Shown: positions 1 to 11,400 of the stretch, in pieces | How positions within the stretch are numbered: the first letter of the stretch is position 1 | How the letters are laid out: every line of letters starts with the position of its first letter | NCBI RefSeq assembly: GCF_029893805.1 | Contig: NZ_JARXYP010000002.1 | Location: 558,001 to 622,000 of the forward strand | Source of the DNA: Streptomyces sp. SAI-135 | Lineage (GTDB): Bacteria > Actinomycetota > Actinomycetes > Streptomycetales > Streptomycetaceae | Direction of reading: 5' to 3' | Length of the DNA stretch: 64,000 nt | Notes under the pieces: generated by a model | The model's input: the letters and a program-made list of their open reading frames with translations, nothing else | Told to the model about the DNA's origin: nothing | Database searches by the model: none | Made by a program: the position numbers and the translations under genes

Positions 1-1496
1 GTGTTCGCGATCGGTGAGCCGATCGGGATCGGTCCGGGATGAGCCGGGTCCACCACCCCGGCTGTGACCATCACCGTGGACTCGGTCGGCCCATACGTGT
101 TCACCAGGCGAAGGTTCGACGCCCACACCTGCGCCGTCGCCACACTGATCGCCGAAGCACCGACAAGCAGCGTCCGCACCTCGGACAGGTCCGACGGCTC
201 CAGCACCTCCAGCAGCGACGGCACCACACTCGCCGCGTGCAGACCGGCCCACTCACGCAGCCTCGTCGGCTGCTCCCGCTCCTCGCCGCCGGCCACCATC
301 AACGTGGCCCCGGACGACAACGCCACCGCCACATCCAGCACCGAAGCATCGAAACTGAACGACGCGAACTGCAACACCCCCACCCCGGGCTCCGCACCCA
401 TCACCGGCACGAACACCGACGCCAGATTACGCACCGCAGCATGCTCGACCGCAACACCCTTGGGACGCCCGGTAGAACCCGACGTATAAATCACATAGGC
501 AAGACTCTCCGCACACCGGACCACATCCGGTGCCGACGCGTCCAGGCCCTCGATGCCGCGGACGACCTCGGGATCATCCAGCCACAACACCCGCACGTCG
601 GACACGTCCGCCAACAGCTGCCCAGCCGTCTCCCGGTGGGCCAGTACGCAGGCGGCACCGCTGTCCGCAAGCAGATACGCCACCCGCTCGGCGGGATACT
701 CCGGATCCACCGGCACATACGCCGCCCCCGCCTTCCACACCCCCAGCAAAGCCGCAACCATGTCCGTCCCACGCGGCAGACACAAAGCCACCCGGGACTC
801 CACCCCCACACCCACAGCAAGAAGGTGACGGGCCACACGATTGGCGCGAGCATCCAGCTCCGCATAGGTGAGGACGGCGTCCTCGGCCGCGACCGCCACC
901 GCATCCGGCACCCGACGCGCCTGCGCCTCGAACAAGTCCAGCACCGAGCCACCCGGCACCACCGCCGCAGTGTCGTTCCAGCGGCGGAGCACCTGCTCGT
1001 GCTGGGCGGCGTCCAGAACATCGACGGAGGCGAGTTCGGTGTCCGGGCCGCCGTCCACGGCGGCATTCAGAGCGGCGGAGAGGTTGTCGGCCGCGGTGTG
1101 CAGGAGGTCGGCGACCAGGTTCGCGTCCGCCGGCTCCACGGCCTCCACGCTCAGGGTGTAGCCCCGCTGACCGTGGTCGTTCACGGAGACGATGACCGGG
1201 TAGTTGCCGCTCTCCTGCGTGTAGAGAGCGCGGACACCGAGCTGTGCGTCGCGAGGGTCGACGGGGGCTGCTCCGACGATGTCGCGGTCATTGTGGCGGT
1301 AGTTCAGGAGGGAGGTGAAGAGGGGCGCGTCACCGGTGATGCCGCTGGCCTGCTGGGCGACCGCCAGCGGGGTGTGTTCGTGCGCCACCAGTTCGGCCAG
1401 TTGGGCGCGCATCGCGGCCACCGCCGCGGTCACCCCGATGCCACGTGTGCCGACGCGGGCGGGGAGAGTGTTCATGAAGAGCCCCAGCGCCCGATC
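1..1496 (-). CDS. NRPS 3, in-frame continuation after a frameshift (module 15, open at left edge)
   Basis: This is the downstream part of NRPS 3, in a different frame from the main reading frame. The frame is open from about 1496 to the window edge and has no stop. It resumes at [19 protein letters not shown] sequence, where the other dual-type condensation domains (near 17800 and 41600) have the same stretch, and the first Met is at 1475. It then encodes the C-terminal half of a condensation domain and an adenylation domain with [11 protein letters not shown] at about 465-495 and NTYGPTEST at about 90-120. The alignment to paralogous modules is continuous, so this is real coding sequence cut off from its upstream part by one extra base near 1497-1514. 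Its residue code is read below as DALSLGTVM(K). I cannot tell from one sequence whether the frameshift is biological or a sequencing error. Confidence 0.85.
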
Positions 1497-2465
1497 CGCA
1501 CGCGGCGCCGCCGCTCATCCGGCCCAGCAGTACGGTGCCGAAGACCACGTCGTCGCGGCCCGCGACCGCCGCCAGCACTCGGGCCCAGGCGACGTGCCAC
1601 ACCGTGGCCGGGCTGACCCCCAGACTCCGGGCCGCGCGACGGACCCGCTCGGTCACCGCGTCCGTCACCGAGCGGTGGGCGCGGGCCACCTGATCGCCGT
1701 TGCCGTGCACGTCCAGCAGCCCGAACGGCGCCGTCGGTTCGGTGACATCACCCAGCAACTCCGCGAAATACGCGGCATGTTCACTGCTGGAGACCTCGGT
1801 GCGGGCTTGGGCCACGAAGTCCCGGAACGGCACCGGCGTCGCCAACTGGTCGCCCTCGCCCACCATGAAGGCCCGCAGCTCCTTCAGGAGCAGTGCCATA
1901 CCGGTGTGGTCCTGGATCAGGTGGTGCATCCGCAGCAGTGCCAGGTGCCGGCCGTCTTCGGTCCGGGTGGTGTGCAGGTCCAGCAACGGTGCCTGCGACA
2001 GGTCCATCGACCGGCCCACCGCTCGTACCAGCGCCGGGACCGGGTCGGTGGTCGCCTGTGCGTCCAGGAGCACGGAGTGGACCCGCAGTTCCGCCTGACG
2101 CAGGACCACCTGAACCGGCTCGGAGACGCCCTGCCAGACGATTCCGGTCCGGTACACGTCGTGGCGGTCGATGACCTGCCCGAGTGCGGTCGTGAACGCT
2201 TCCAGCCGCCGACTGTCGTCGAACTCCAGCACCATCACGGTCACATAGGCGTCCACCCCGCCCTCGGCCAGCAGGTGGTGGAACAGCAGCCCCTCCTGGA
2301 GCGGTGCCAGCGGGTAGATGTCCGCGACGTTCGCTGGGCCGCCGGGTACCGACGACGTCACGCGGTCGATCTCCGCCGCCGAGAGCTTCGCCAGCGGGAT
2401 CATCTCCGGCGTGATCGACGTCGTGCCCAGGGGGATGCCGCCCCTGGCGGGCTCCGACGGGTCCT
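1..2465 (-). other. NRPS module 15 (partial): dual-type C domain and A domain
   Basis: The C domain (about 1000-2450) starts with [19 protein letters not shown] and has HHLIQDHTG as active site. These are features of dual epimerisation/condensation domains, so the Thr-type residue from module 14 would be used in the D form. The A domain (about 990 to the edge) has the code DALSLGTVM(K), the same as modules 12 and 13, which I cannot assign. The frameshift near 1500 falls inside the C domain. Confidence 0.7.
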
Positions 2466-5400
2466 GTGAAACGTCGTCCGTCGCTTCGGCGACGGCGGCC
2501 AGTCCTGCGGGAGTTGGCGCCTGGAACAGGGACCGAACGGACACCGCCAGCCCGCGCACCCGCAGCCGCTCCACCAAGCGCACCGCCAGCATCGAATGCC
2601 CGCCCAGAGCGAAGAAGTCGTCGTCCACCCCTGTCTCGTCGACGCCCAGAACCTCGGCGAAGACCTGCGTCACCAACTCCTCCCGCGCGTTCGCGGGGGC
2701 GCGGCCGCGATCGCCCGGGGTGGCGTAGTCGGGGGCGGGCAGCGCCTTGCGGTCGAGCTTTCCGTTGACGGTCAGGGGGAGGTGGTCGAGGGTAACGACG
2801 GCGGAGGGGACCATGTAGTACGGGAGCCGGTCGGCTGCGTAGTCGCGGAGGTCAGCCGCCTCGTCGGGACCCGCACCATGGGTACCGCTCACGACGTAGG
2901 CGATCAGCCTCTTCTCGCCCGGAGAGTCCTCGCGGACGGTTACTGCGGCCTGCTCGATAGCGGGATGGCCGGCCAGGACGGTCTCGATCTCACCCAGCTC
3001 GATCCGGAAACCACGGATCTTGACCTGCTCATCCGCACGCCCCAGATACTCCAGCACCCCCGCACCACTCCACCGCGCCAGATCACCCGTGCGATACATC
3101 CGCTCACCACGACCGAACGGACACGCCACAAACCGCTGCGCCGACAGATCCGCACGCGCCACATACCCACGCGCCAGACCACCACCAGCCACATACAACT
3201 CACCCGCCACCCCCGGCGGCACCGGACGCAGACCCGCATCCAGCACAAACGTCCGCAACCCCGGAATACCCCGACCGATCAGACTCCCCCCACCACCACC
3301 ACCACCGCCACCACCGCCGCTTCCGGTCATCGCGGCGTCCAGCGCCAGATGACTCACATGCACGGTCGTCTCCGTGATCCCGTACATGTTCACCAACACC
3401 GGCCCACCCACCGCACGACGCCCGAACCAGCCCTCCAGCCGAGCCAGATCCAGTGCCTCCCCGCCGAACACCACATACCGCAACGCCAGCCGCTCACCCA
3501 GCCCCGCACCGGCCGCCTCGGCCGCCTCGGCCGCCATCAACTGATAGAACGCCGACGGCGTCTGACTCAAAACGGTGACCCGCTCCCGCACCAACAATTC
3601 CAGGAACTCCACCGGCGACCGCGACACCGCAAAACCCACCACGACCACCCGGCCGCCATGCAGCAGGGCACCCCACATCTCCCACACGGAGAAATCGAAA
3701 GCGAACGAGTGGAAACAGCTCCACACCTCATCCGGCCCGAACTCGAAAACACCCCGCGCCGACGCAAACAAATGCGCCACATTCCGGTGCGTAACCACCA
3801 CACCCTTCGGACGCCCCGTCGAACCCGACGTATAGATCACATACGCCGGATGATCCGGCACCACCCCCACCCGCGGCGCATCCTCAGGCATCGCAGCCAG
3901 CTCCGCCACCGTGCCAGGATCATCCACCACCAGCAGCGGCACCTCACCCACCGAACCCGCCAGCACCTTTGCCACCGAACCCGACGCCACCACACACACC
4001 ACACCACTGTCAGCCAGCATGAACCCCAGCCGCTGCACCGGCTGCTGCGGATCCACCGGCAAATACGCCGCCCCCGCCTTCACCACACCCAACAACGCCA
4101 CGACCGTGTCCACACCACGGTCCATCACCACCGCCACCACACACTCCGGCCCCACACCCATCCCGATCAGACAGTGAGCCAGCCGGTTCGCCCGCACATC
4201 CAGCTCCGCATACGTCAGAGCCTCACCCTCACACGACACCGCCACCGCATCCGGCGACCGCCCCACCTGCACCGCAAACAACTCCGCCAGGGAAGCCTCA
4301 TCGGGCACCACCGCAGCGTCGTTCCACTCCGTGACGACCTGCTCGTACTCCGGTTCGGTCAGCACGTCCACAGCGTGCAGGCGCAGTTCGGGCGCGGTGA
4401 GCAGTTGTTGCAGGACCCGATTCCAGCGGTCGGCGAGAGCGGCGGCGGACGGGGCGTCGAACAGGTCGGTGGTCGCCCGCAGGATGACGCGCAGCCCCGC
4501 AGGGTCACCGTGCTCGTCGTGCGACTCGCTGACAGTCATGTCGAGATCGAACTTCGACACGGCCGTCGCTGATCCCACGGGGGCCGTCAGTGTCGTCTCG
4601 GGGCGCGGCAGGCCGACAGCTTGGCTCTCCAGGTTCTGGAGGGTGAGCATGACCTGGAAGAGGGGGTGCCGGGCCAGCGAGCGCGTCGGGGCCAGCTCCT
4701 CCACCAGCCGCTCGAACGGCACGTCCTGGTGCGCCAGCGCTTCGAGGCTCCGCTCCCGCACCCTTGCCAGCACATCCCGGAACGTCGGGTCACCGGCCAG
4801 ATCAGTGCGGATGACGAGGGTGTTGACGAAGAACCCGACCAGGTCGTCCAGGCCCTCGTCCATACGCCCCGCCACCGCCGTACCGATCGGCACGTCCGTA
4901 CCCCCACCGAGCCGCGACAGCAGCACGGCAAGCGCGGCCTGCAAGACCATGAACACCGTCACGCCCTCGGCCCGCGCCACCTCCACCAAACGGGCATGCA
5001 GCTCGGCCGGAACCTCGAAGGGCACGGTATGAGCGCGATGACCGGCGGCTGCCGGGCGCGCACGGTCGGCGGGCAGGGCCAGTTCCTCGGGAATGCCTGC
5101 CAACGCCTCGCGCCAGTAGGTGACCTGCCGGGAAAGCAGGCTCGAGGGGTCCTCTTCGTCGCCCAGCAACTCCCGCTGCCACAGGGCGTAGTCGGCGTAC
5201 TGCACCGGCAGTGGCGCCCACTCGGGCGCTCGGCCGTCACACCGCGCCGCATACGCGACAGACAGATCCCGTGCCAACGGACCCATCGACCAGCCGTCGC
5301 CCGCGATGTGGTGCACCACCAGCACCAACACGCACGTCTCCGCATCGATCTCCAACAGCCAACCCCGGACCGGCAACTCGGAGGTCAGGTCGAACGCATA

Positions 5401-8400
5401 CCGACCCCGTTCCCCGATCGCCGCGGCGACCTCGTCGGGCGAGGCACCGGTGAGATCGACGGACTCCAGCTCCCACGCCAGGTCCTCCACCTGGGTCACC
5501 CGCTGGTACGGCTCCCCGTCGACGGCCGGGAAAACGGTGCGCAGCGCCTCGTGGCGGCCGAGTACGTCCCGCAGCGCCGTCCCCAGTGCCGTGCGGTCGA
5601 TGGTGGCCGACAGGTTCAGCGCCATGGGGAGGTTGTACGTCGGGCTGGGGCCCTCCAACTGGGCCAGGAACCACAGTCGTTGCTGCGCGAATGACAGCGG
5701 GGTCCGGTCCGGCCGCTCGGCGCGGGTCGTCAGCGGGGGTCGGGTCGGGCCGCTGCGTGCGGTCGTCAGGTGCGCCGCGAGTCGAGCGGGTGTCGGGGCC
5801 TGGAACAGGGCACGGATCTCCACCTCCTCGCCGAGCACCACCCGAATGCGGGAGATGAGGCGGACGGCGAGGAGCGAATGCCCACCGAGGGCGAAGAAGT
5901 CGTCGTCCACACTGACCGATTCCAGACCGAGGACGTGGGCGAAGGCCGCGCACAGCAGTTCCTCGCGGACATCGGCCGGGACACGGCCAGGGGCGCCGGT
6001 TGCCTGTTCCGGAGCGGGGAGTGCCGCGCGGTCCACCTTGCCGTTCGCATTCAACGGCAGCTCGTCCAGCACCACCACCGCCGACGGCACCATGTACTCC
6101 GGCAGCCGGGATGCGGTGAACTCCTTGATTTCGGCCGCGAGGTCGGTCGCTGACGTCCCTTGGTCCCCGACGACGTAGGCGACCAGGCGCAGTTCGCCGA
6201 CGGTGTCTTCCCGGGGAACGACAGCCGTCCGCGAGACGCGCGGGTGTGCGGCGATCGCGGCCTGGACCTCACCGGGCTCGATACGGAACCCGCGGATCTT
6301 GACCTGGTCGTCGACCCGGCCGGCGAACACCAACTGGCCATCGACCGCCCACCGGACCCGGTCCCCGGTGCGATACATCCGCTCACCTGCGGAGAACGGG
6401 CAGGACACGAAGCGCTCCGCCGTCAGTACCGGGTTGCCCACATACCCACGGGCGAGCTGGGCGCCCGCGATATACAACTCACCCGTCACGCCGGGTGCGA
6501 CCGGCCGCAGCCACTCGTCCAGCACATACAGGCGAGTGTTCGCGATCGGTGAGCCGATCGGGATTGGTCCGGGATGAGCCGGCTCCACCACACCGGCGGT
6601 GACCATCACCGTGGACTCGGTCGGCCCATACGTGTTCACCAGGCGAAGGTTTGAGGCCCACACCTGCGCCGTCGCCACACTGATCGCCGAAGCACCGACG
6701 AGCAGCGTCCGCACGTGTGGCAGGTCCGACGGCTCCAGCACCTCCAGCAGCGACGGCACCACACTCGCCGCGTGCAGACCGGCCCACTCACGCAGCCTCG
6801 TCGGCTGCTCCCGCTCCTCGTGGCCGGCCACCATCAACGTGGCCCCGGACGACAACGCCACCGCCACATCCAGCACCGAAGCATCGAAACTGAACGACGC
6901 GAACTGCAACACCCCCACCCCGGGCTCCGCACCCATCACCGGCACGAACACCGACGCCAGATTGCGCACCGCAGCATGCTCGACCGCAACACCCTTGGGA
7001 CGCCCGGTAGACCCCGACGTATAAATCACATAGGCAAGACTCTCCACACACCGGACCACATCCGGTGCCGAGCCGTCCAGGCCCTCGATGCCACGGGAGA
7101 CCTCAGGATCATCCAGCCACAACACCCGCACGTCGGACACGTCCGCCAACAGCTGCCCAGCCGTCTCCCGGTGGGCCAGCACACAGACGGCACCACTGTC
7201 CGCGAGGAGATACGCCACCCGCTCGGCGGGATACTCCGGATCCACCGGCACATACGCCGCCCCCGCCTTCCACACCCCCAGCAAAGCCGCAACCATGTCC
7301 GTCCCACGCGGCAGACACAAAGCCACCCGGGACTCCACCCCCACACCCGAAGCAACAAGATGACGGGCCACACGATTAGCGCGAGCATCCAGCTCCGCAT
7401 AGGTGAGGACGGCGTCCTCGGCCACAACCGCCACCGCATCCGGCACCCGACGCACCTGCGCCTCGAACAAGTCCAGCACCGAACCACCCGGCACCACCGC
7501 CGCAGTGTCGTTCCACTCCACCAGAGCCTGTCGCCGCTCCCCCTCCGACAACACCTCCACCGCATCCAGACGAAGATCCGGCTCAGCCGTGACCTGCTCC
7601 AGCACCCGCACCCAACGCTCCGCCATCGCAGCAGCCGACGACGCGTCGAAGACGTCGGTCGCCGCCCGTACAGCGACACGCAGCCCGGCCGGAGCGCCCT
7701 GTTCGTCGCGCAACTCAGCGGCGGTCACGTCGAGGTCGAACTTCGACACGGTGGTCGCCGGGGCGCCCGCCGGAGCCGGCAGAGTCGTCTCGGGGCGCGG
7801 CAGGCCGACAGCTTGGCTCTCCAGGTTCTGGAGGGTGAGCATGACCTGGAAGAGGGGGTGCCGGGCCAGCGAGCGGGTCGGGGACAGTTCCTCGACCAGC
7901 CGCTCGAACGGCACGTCCTGGTGCGCCAGGGCTTCGAGGCTCCGCTCCCGCACCCTTGCCAGCACATCCCGGAACGTCGGGTCACCGGCCAGATCAGTGC
8001 GGATGACGAGAGTGTTGACGAAGAACCCGACGACGTCGTCCAGCTTCTCATCGATACGGCCCGCGACCGCCGAGCCGATCGGAATGTCCGTACCTGCACC
8101 CAGGCGCGACAGCAGCACCGCGAGCGCGGCCTGCAAGACCATGAACACCGTCACGCCCTCGGCCCGTGCCACCTCCAGCAGCCGCGCGTGCACATCGGCG
8201 GCCACCCTGCGCTCACTCACATGTGCCCGGTGATTGGCGGCAGCGGGGCGCGGATGGTCGAAGGGGAGCTCCAGCTCCTGCGGAGAGCCTGCCAGCGCCT
8301 CGCGCCAATAAGCCACCTGCCGGGCAACCAGACTCGACGGATCGTCCTCGTCGCCCAGCAACTCCCGCTGCCACAGGGCGTAGTCGGCGTACTGCACGGG

Positions 8401-11400
8401 CAGCGGCGTCCACTCCGGCGACCGTCCGCCGTCACACCGCGCCGCATACGTGACAGACAGATCCCGTGCCAACGGACCCATCGACCAGCCGTCGCCCGCG
8501 ATGTGGTGCACCACCAGCACCAACACACACGCCTCGGCGTCGATCTCCAACAGCCAACCCCGGACCGGCAACTCGGAGGTCAGGTCGAAGCCATACCCCG
8601 CCCGCTCGCCGATCGCCGCGGCGACCTCGTCGGGCGAGGCACCGGTGAGATCGACCGTCTCCAGATCCCACGCCACCTCCTCGACAGGAGTCACCTGCTG
8701 ATACGGCTCCCCGTCGACGGCGGGGAAGGTCGTACGCAGCACCTCGTGCCGGCCGAGCACATCCCGCAACGCCCCGGCCAGCGCGTCCCGGTTCACGTCT
8801 GCCGCGAGGGGAAGAACCGTCGGAATGTTGTACGTCGGGCTGGGGCCCTCCAACTGGGCCAGGAACCAGAGCCGTTGCTGCCCGAACGACAGCGGGATCC
8901 GGTCCGGCCGCTCGGCGCCGGCCGTCAGTGCGGGGCGGGCCTGGCCGCTGCGTGCGGTCGTCAGGTGTGCCGCGAGTCGTGCGGGTGTCGGGGCCTGGAA
9001 CAGGGCACGGATCTCCACTTCCTCGCCGAGTACCACCCGAATGCGGGAGATGAGGCGGACGGCGAGGAGTGAATGCCCGCCGAGGGCGAAGAAGTCGTCG
9101 TCCACGCCGACCGATTCCAGACCGAGGACGTGGGCGAAGGCGGCGCAGAGCAGTTCCTCGCGGACATCGGCCGGGACACGGCCCGAGCCGCTGCCCACGT
9201 ACTCGGGAGCGGGGAGTGCCGCGCGGTCCACCTTGCCGTTCGCATTCAACGGCAGCTCATCCAGCACCACCACCGCCGACGGCACCATGTACTCCGGCAG
9301 CCGGGATGCGGTGAACTCCCTGATGTCGGCCGCCAGATCGGTCCCAGGTGAAGTCTCCTGATCCGGTACGACGTACGCGACCAGCCGCAACTCGTCGGCC
9401 AGGTCGTCCCGGGCGACAACAGCCGTCCGCGAGACATGCGGGTGTGCGGCGATCGCGGCCTGGACCTCACCGGGTTCAATACGGAAGCCGCGGATCTTGA
9501 CCTGGTCGTCGACCCGGCCGGCGAACACCAACTGCCCATCGCTCGCCCACCGGACCCGGTCCCCGGTGCGGTACATCCGCTCACCTGCGGAGAACGGGCA
9601 GGCGACAAACCGCTCCGCCGACAACACTGGATTACCCACATAGCCGCGGGCGAGCTGGGCGCCCGCGATATACAGCTCCCCCGTCACTCCGGGGGCGACC
9701 GGCCGCAGCCACTCGTCCAGCACATACAGGCGGGTGTTCGCGATCGGTGAGCCGATCGGCACCGGTCCGGGATGAGCCGGGTCCACCACGCCCGCGGTGA
9801 CCATCACCGTGGACTCGGTCGGCCCATACGTGTTCACCAGGCGAAGGCTCGACGCCCACACCTGCGCCCTCGCCACACTGATCGCCGAAGCACCGACAAG
9901 CAGAGTACGCACCTCGGACAGGTCCGACGGCTCCAGCACCTCCAGCAGCGACGGCACCACACTCGCCGCGTGCAGACCGGCCCACTCACGCAGCCTCGTC
10001 GGCTGCTCCCGCTCCTCGTGGCCGGCCACCATCAACGTGGCCCCGGACGACAACGCCACCGCCACATCCAGCACCGAAGCATCGAAACTAAACGACGCGA
10101 ACTGCAACACCCCCACCCCCGGCTCCGCACCCATCACCGGCACGAACACCGACGCCAGATTGCGCACCGCAGCATGCTCGACCGCAACACCCTTGGGACG
10201 CCCGGTAGACCCCGACGTATAGATCACGTACGCCAGCGTCGAAGGCAGCACGGCACCGCCGCGCTCAGGGTCGCGCACGAGTGCGTCGCTACGGGAGTCG
10301 ATCTCGGCCACCGTCGCGGCATCGTCGAGCCAGATGGTACGAACGCCGATCGCGTCCAATGAGAGCTCGGCCGCCGTCTCGCGATGGGCCAGTACGCAGG
10401 CGGCACCGCTGTCCGCGAGCAGATACGCCACCCGCTCGGCGGGATACTCCGGATCCACCGGCACATACGCCGCCCCCGCCTTCCACACCCCCAGCAAAGC
10501 CGCAACCATGTCCGTCCCACGCGGCAGACACAAAGCCACCCGGGACTCCACCCCCACACCCGAAGCGACAAGATGACGAGCCAGACGATTGGCGCGAGCA
10601 TCCAGCTCCGCATACGTCAGCTCACCATCCGCGGCAACCACCGCCACCGCATCCGGCGCCCGACGCGCCTGCGCCTCGAACAGGTCCAGCACCGAACCAT
10701 CCGGCACCACCGCCGCAGTGTCGTTCCACTCCACCAGAGCCTGTCGCCGCTCCCCCTCCGACAACACCTCCACCGCATCCAGACGAAGATCCGGCTCAGC
10801 CGTGACCTGCTCCAGCACCCGCACCCAACGCTCCGCCATCGCAGCAGCCGACGACGCGTCGAACAGATCGACGGTGGCCCGCAGGGCGGCCCGCAGCCCG
10901 GCCGGATGGCCGTCCTCGTCATGCGTCTCGCTGGCTGCCAGGTCGAGGTCGAACTTCGACACGGCCGTCGTGGATCCGGTGGTTCCCGGCACCGGCTCCG
11001 GCGTCTGCGCCTGCGCACGCGGGAGGTCGACGGTCGTGCTTTCCAGGTTCTGAAGGGTGAGCATCACTTGGAACAGCGGGTGTCGGGCCAGCGACCGCGA
11101 GGGCGCCAGCTCCTCCACCAGCCGCTCGAACGGCACGTCCTGATGCGCCAGCGCTTCGAGACTCCGCTCCCGCACCCGCGCCAGCACGTCACGGAACGTC
11201 GGACCGCCACTCAGGTCCGCACGCACGACCAGCGTGTTGAGGAAGCAGCCGACGAGGTCGTCCAGCTTCTCGTCGGTACGGCCCGCGACCGCCGAGCCGA
11301 TCGGAATGTCCGTACCGGCACCCAGGCGCGACAGCAGTACCGCGAGCGCGGCCTGCAAGACCATGAACACCGTCACGCCCTCGGCCCTGGCCAACTCGAC

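Noticed and set aside
3286..3318. Repeat-like array that could suggest CRISPR or a minisatellite
   Set aside because: It is an in-frame Gly-codon run within an A domain. There are no spacers, and no cas genes are present.
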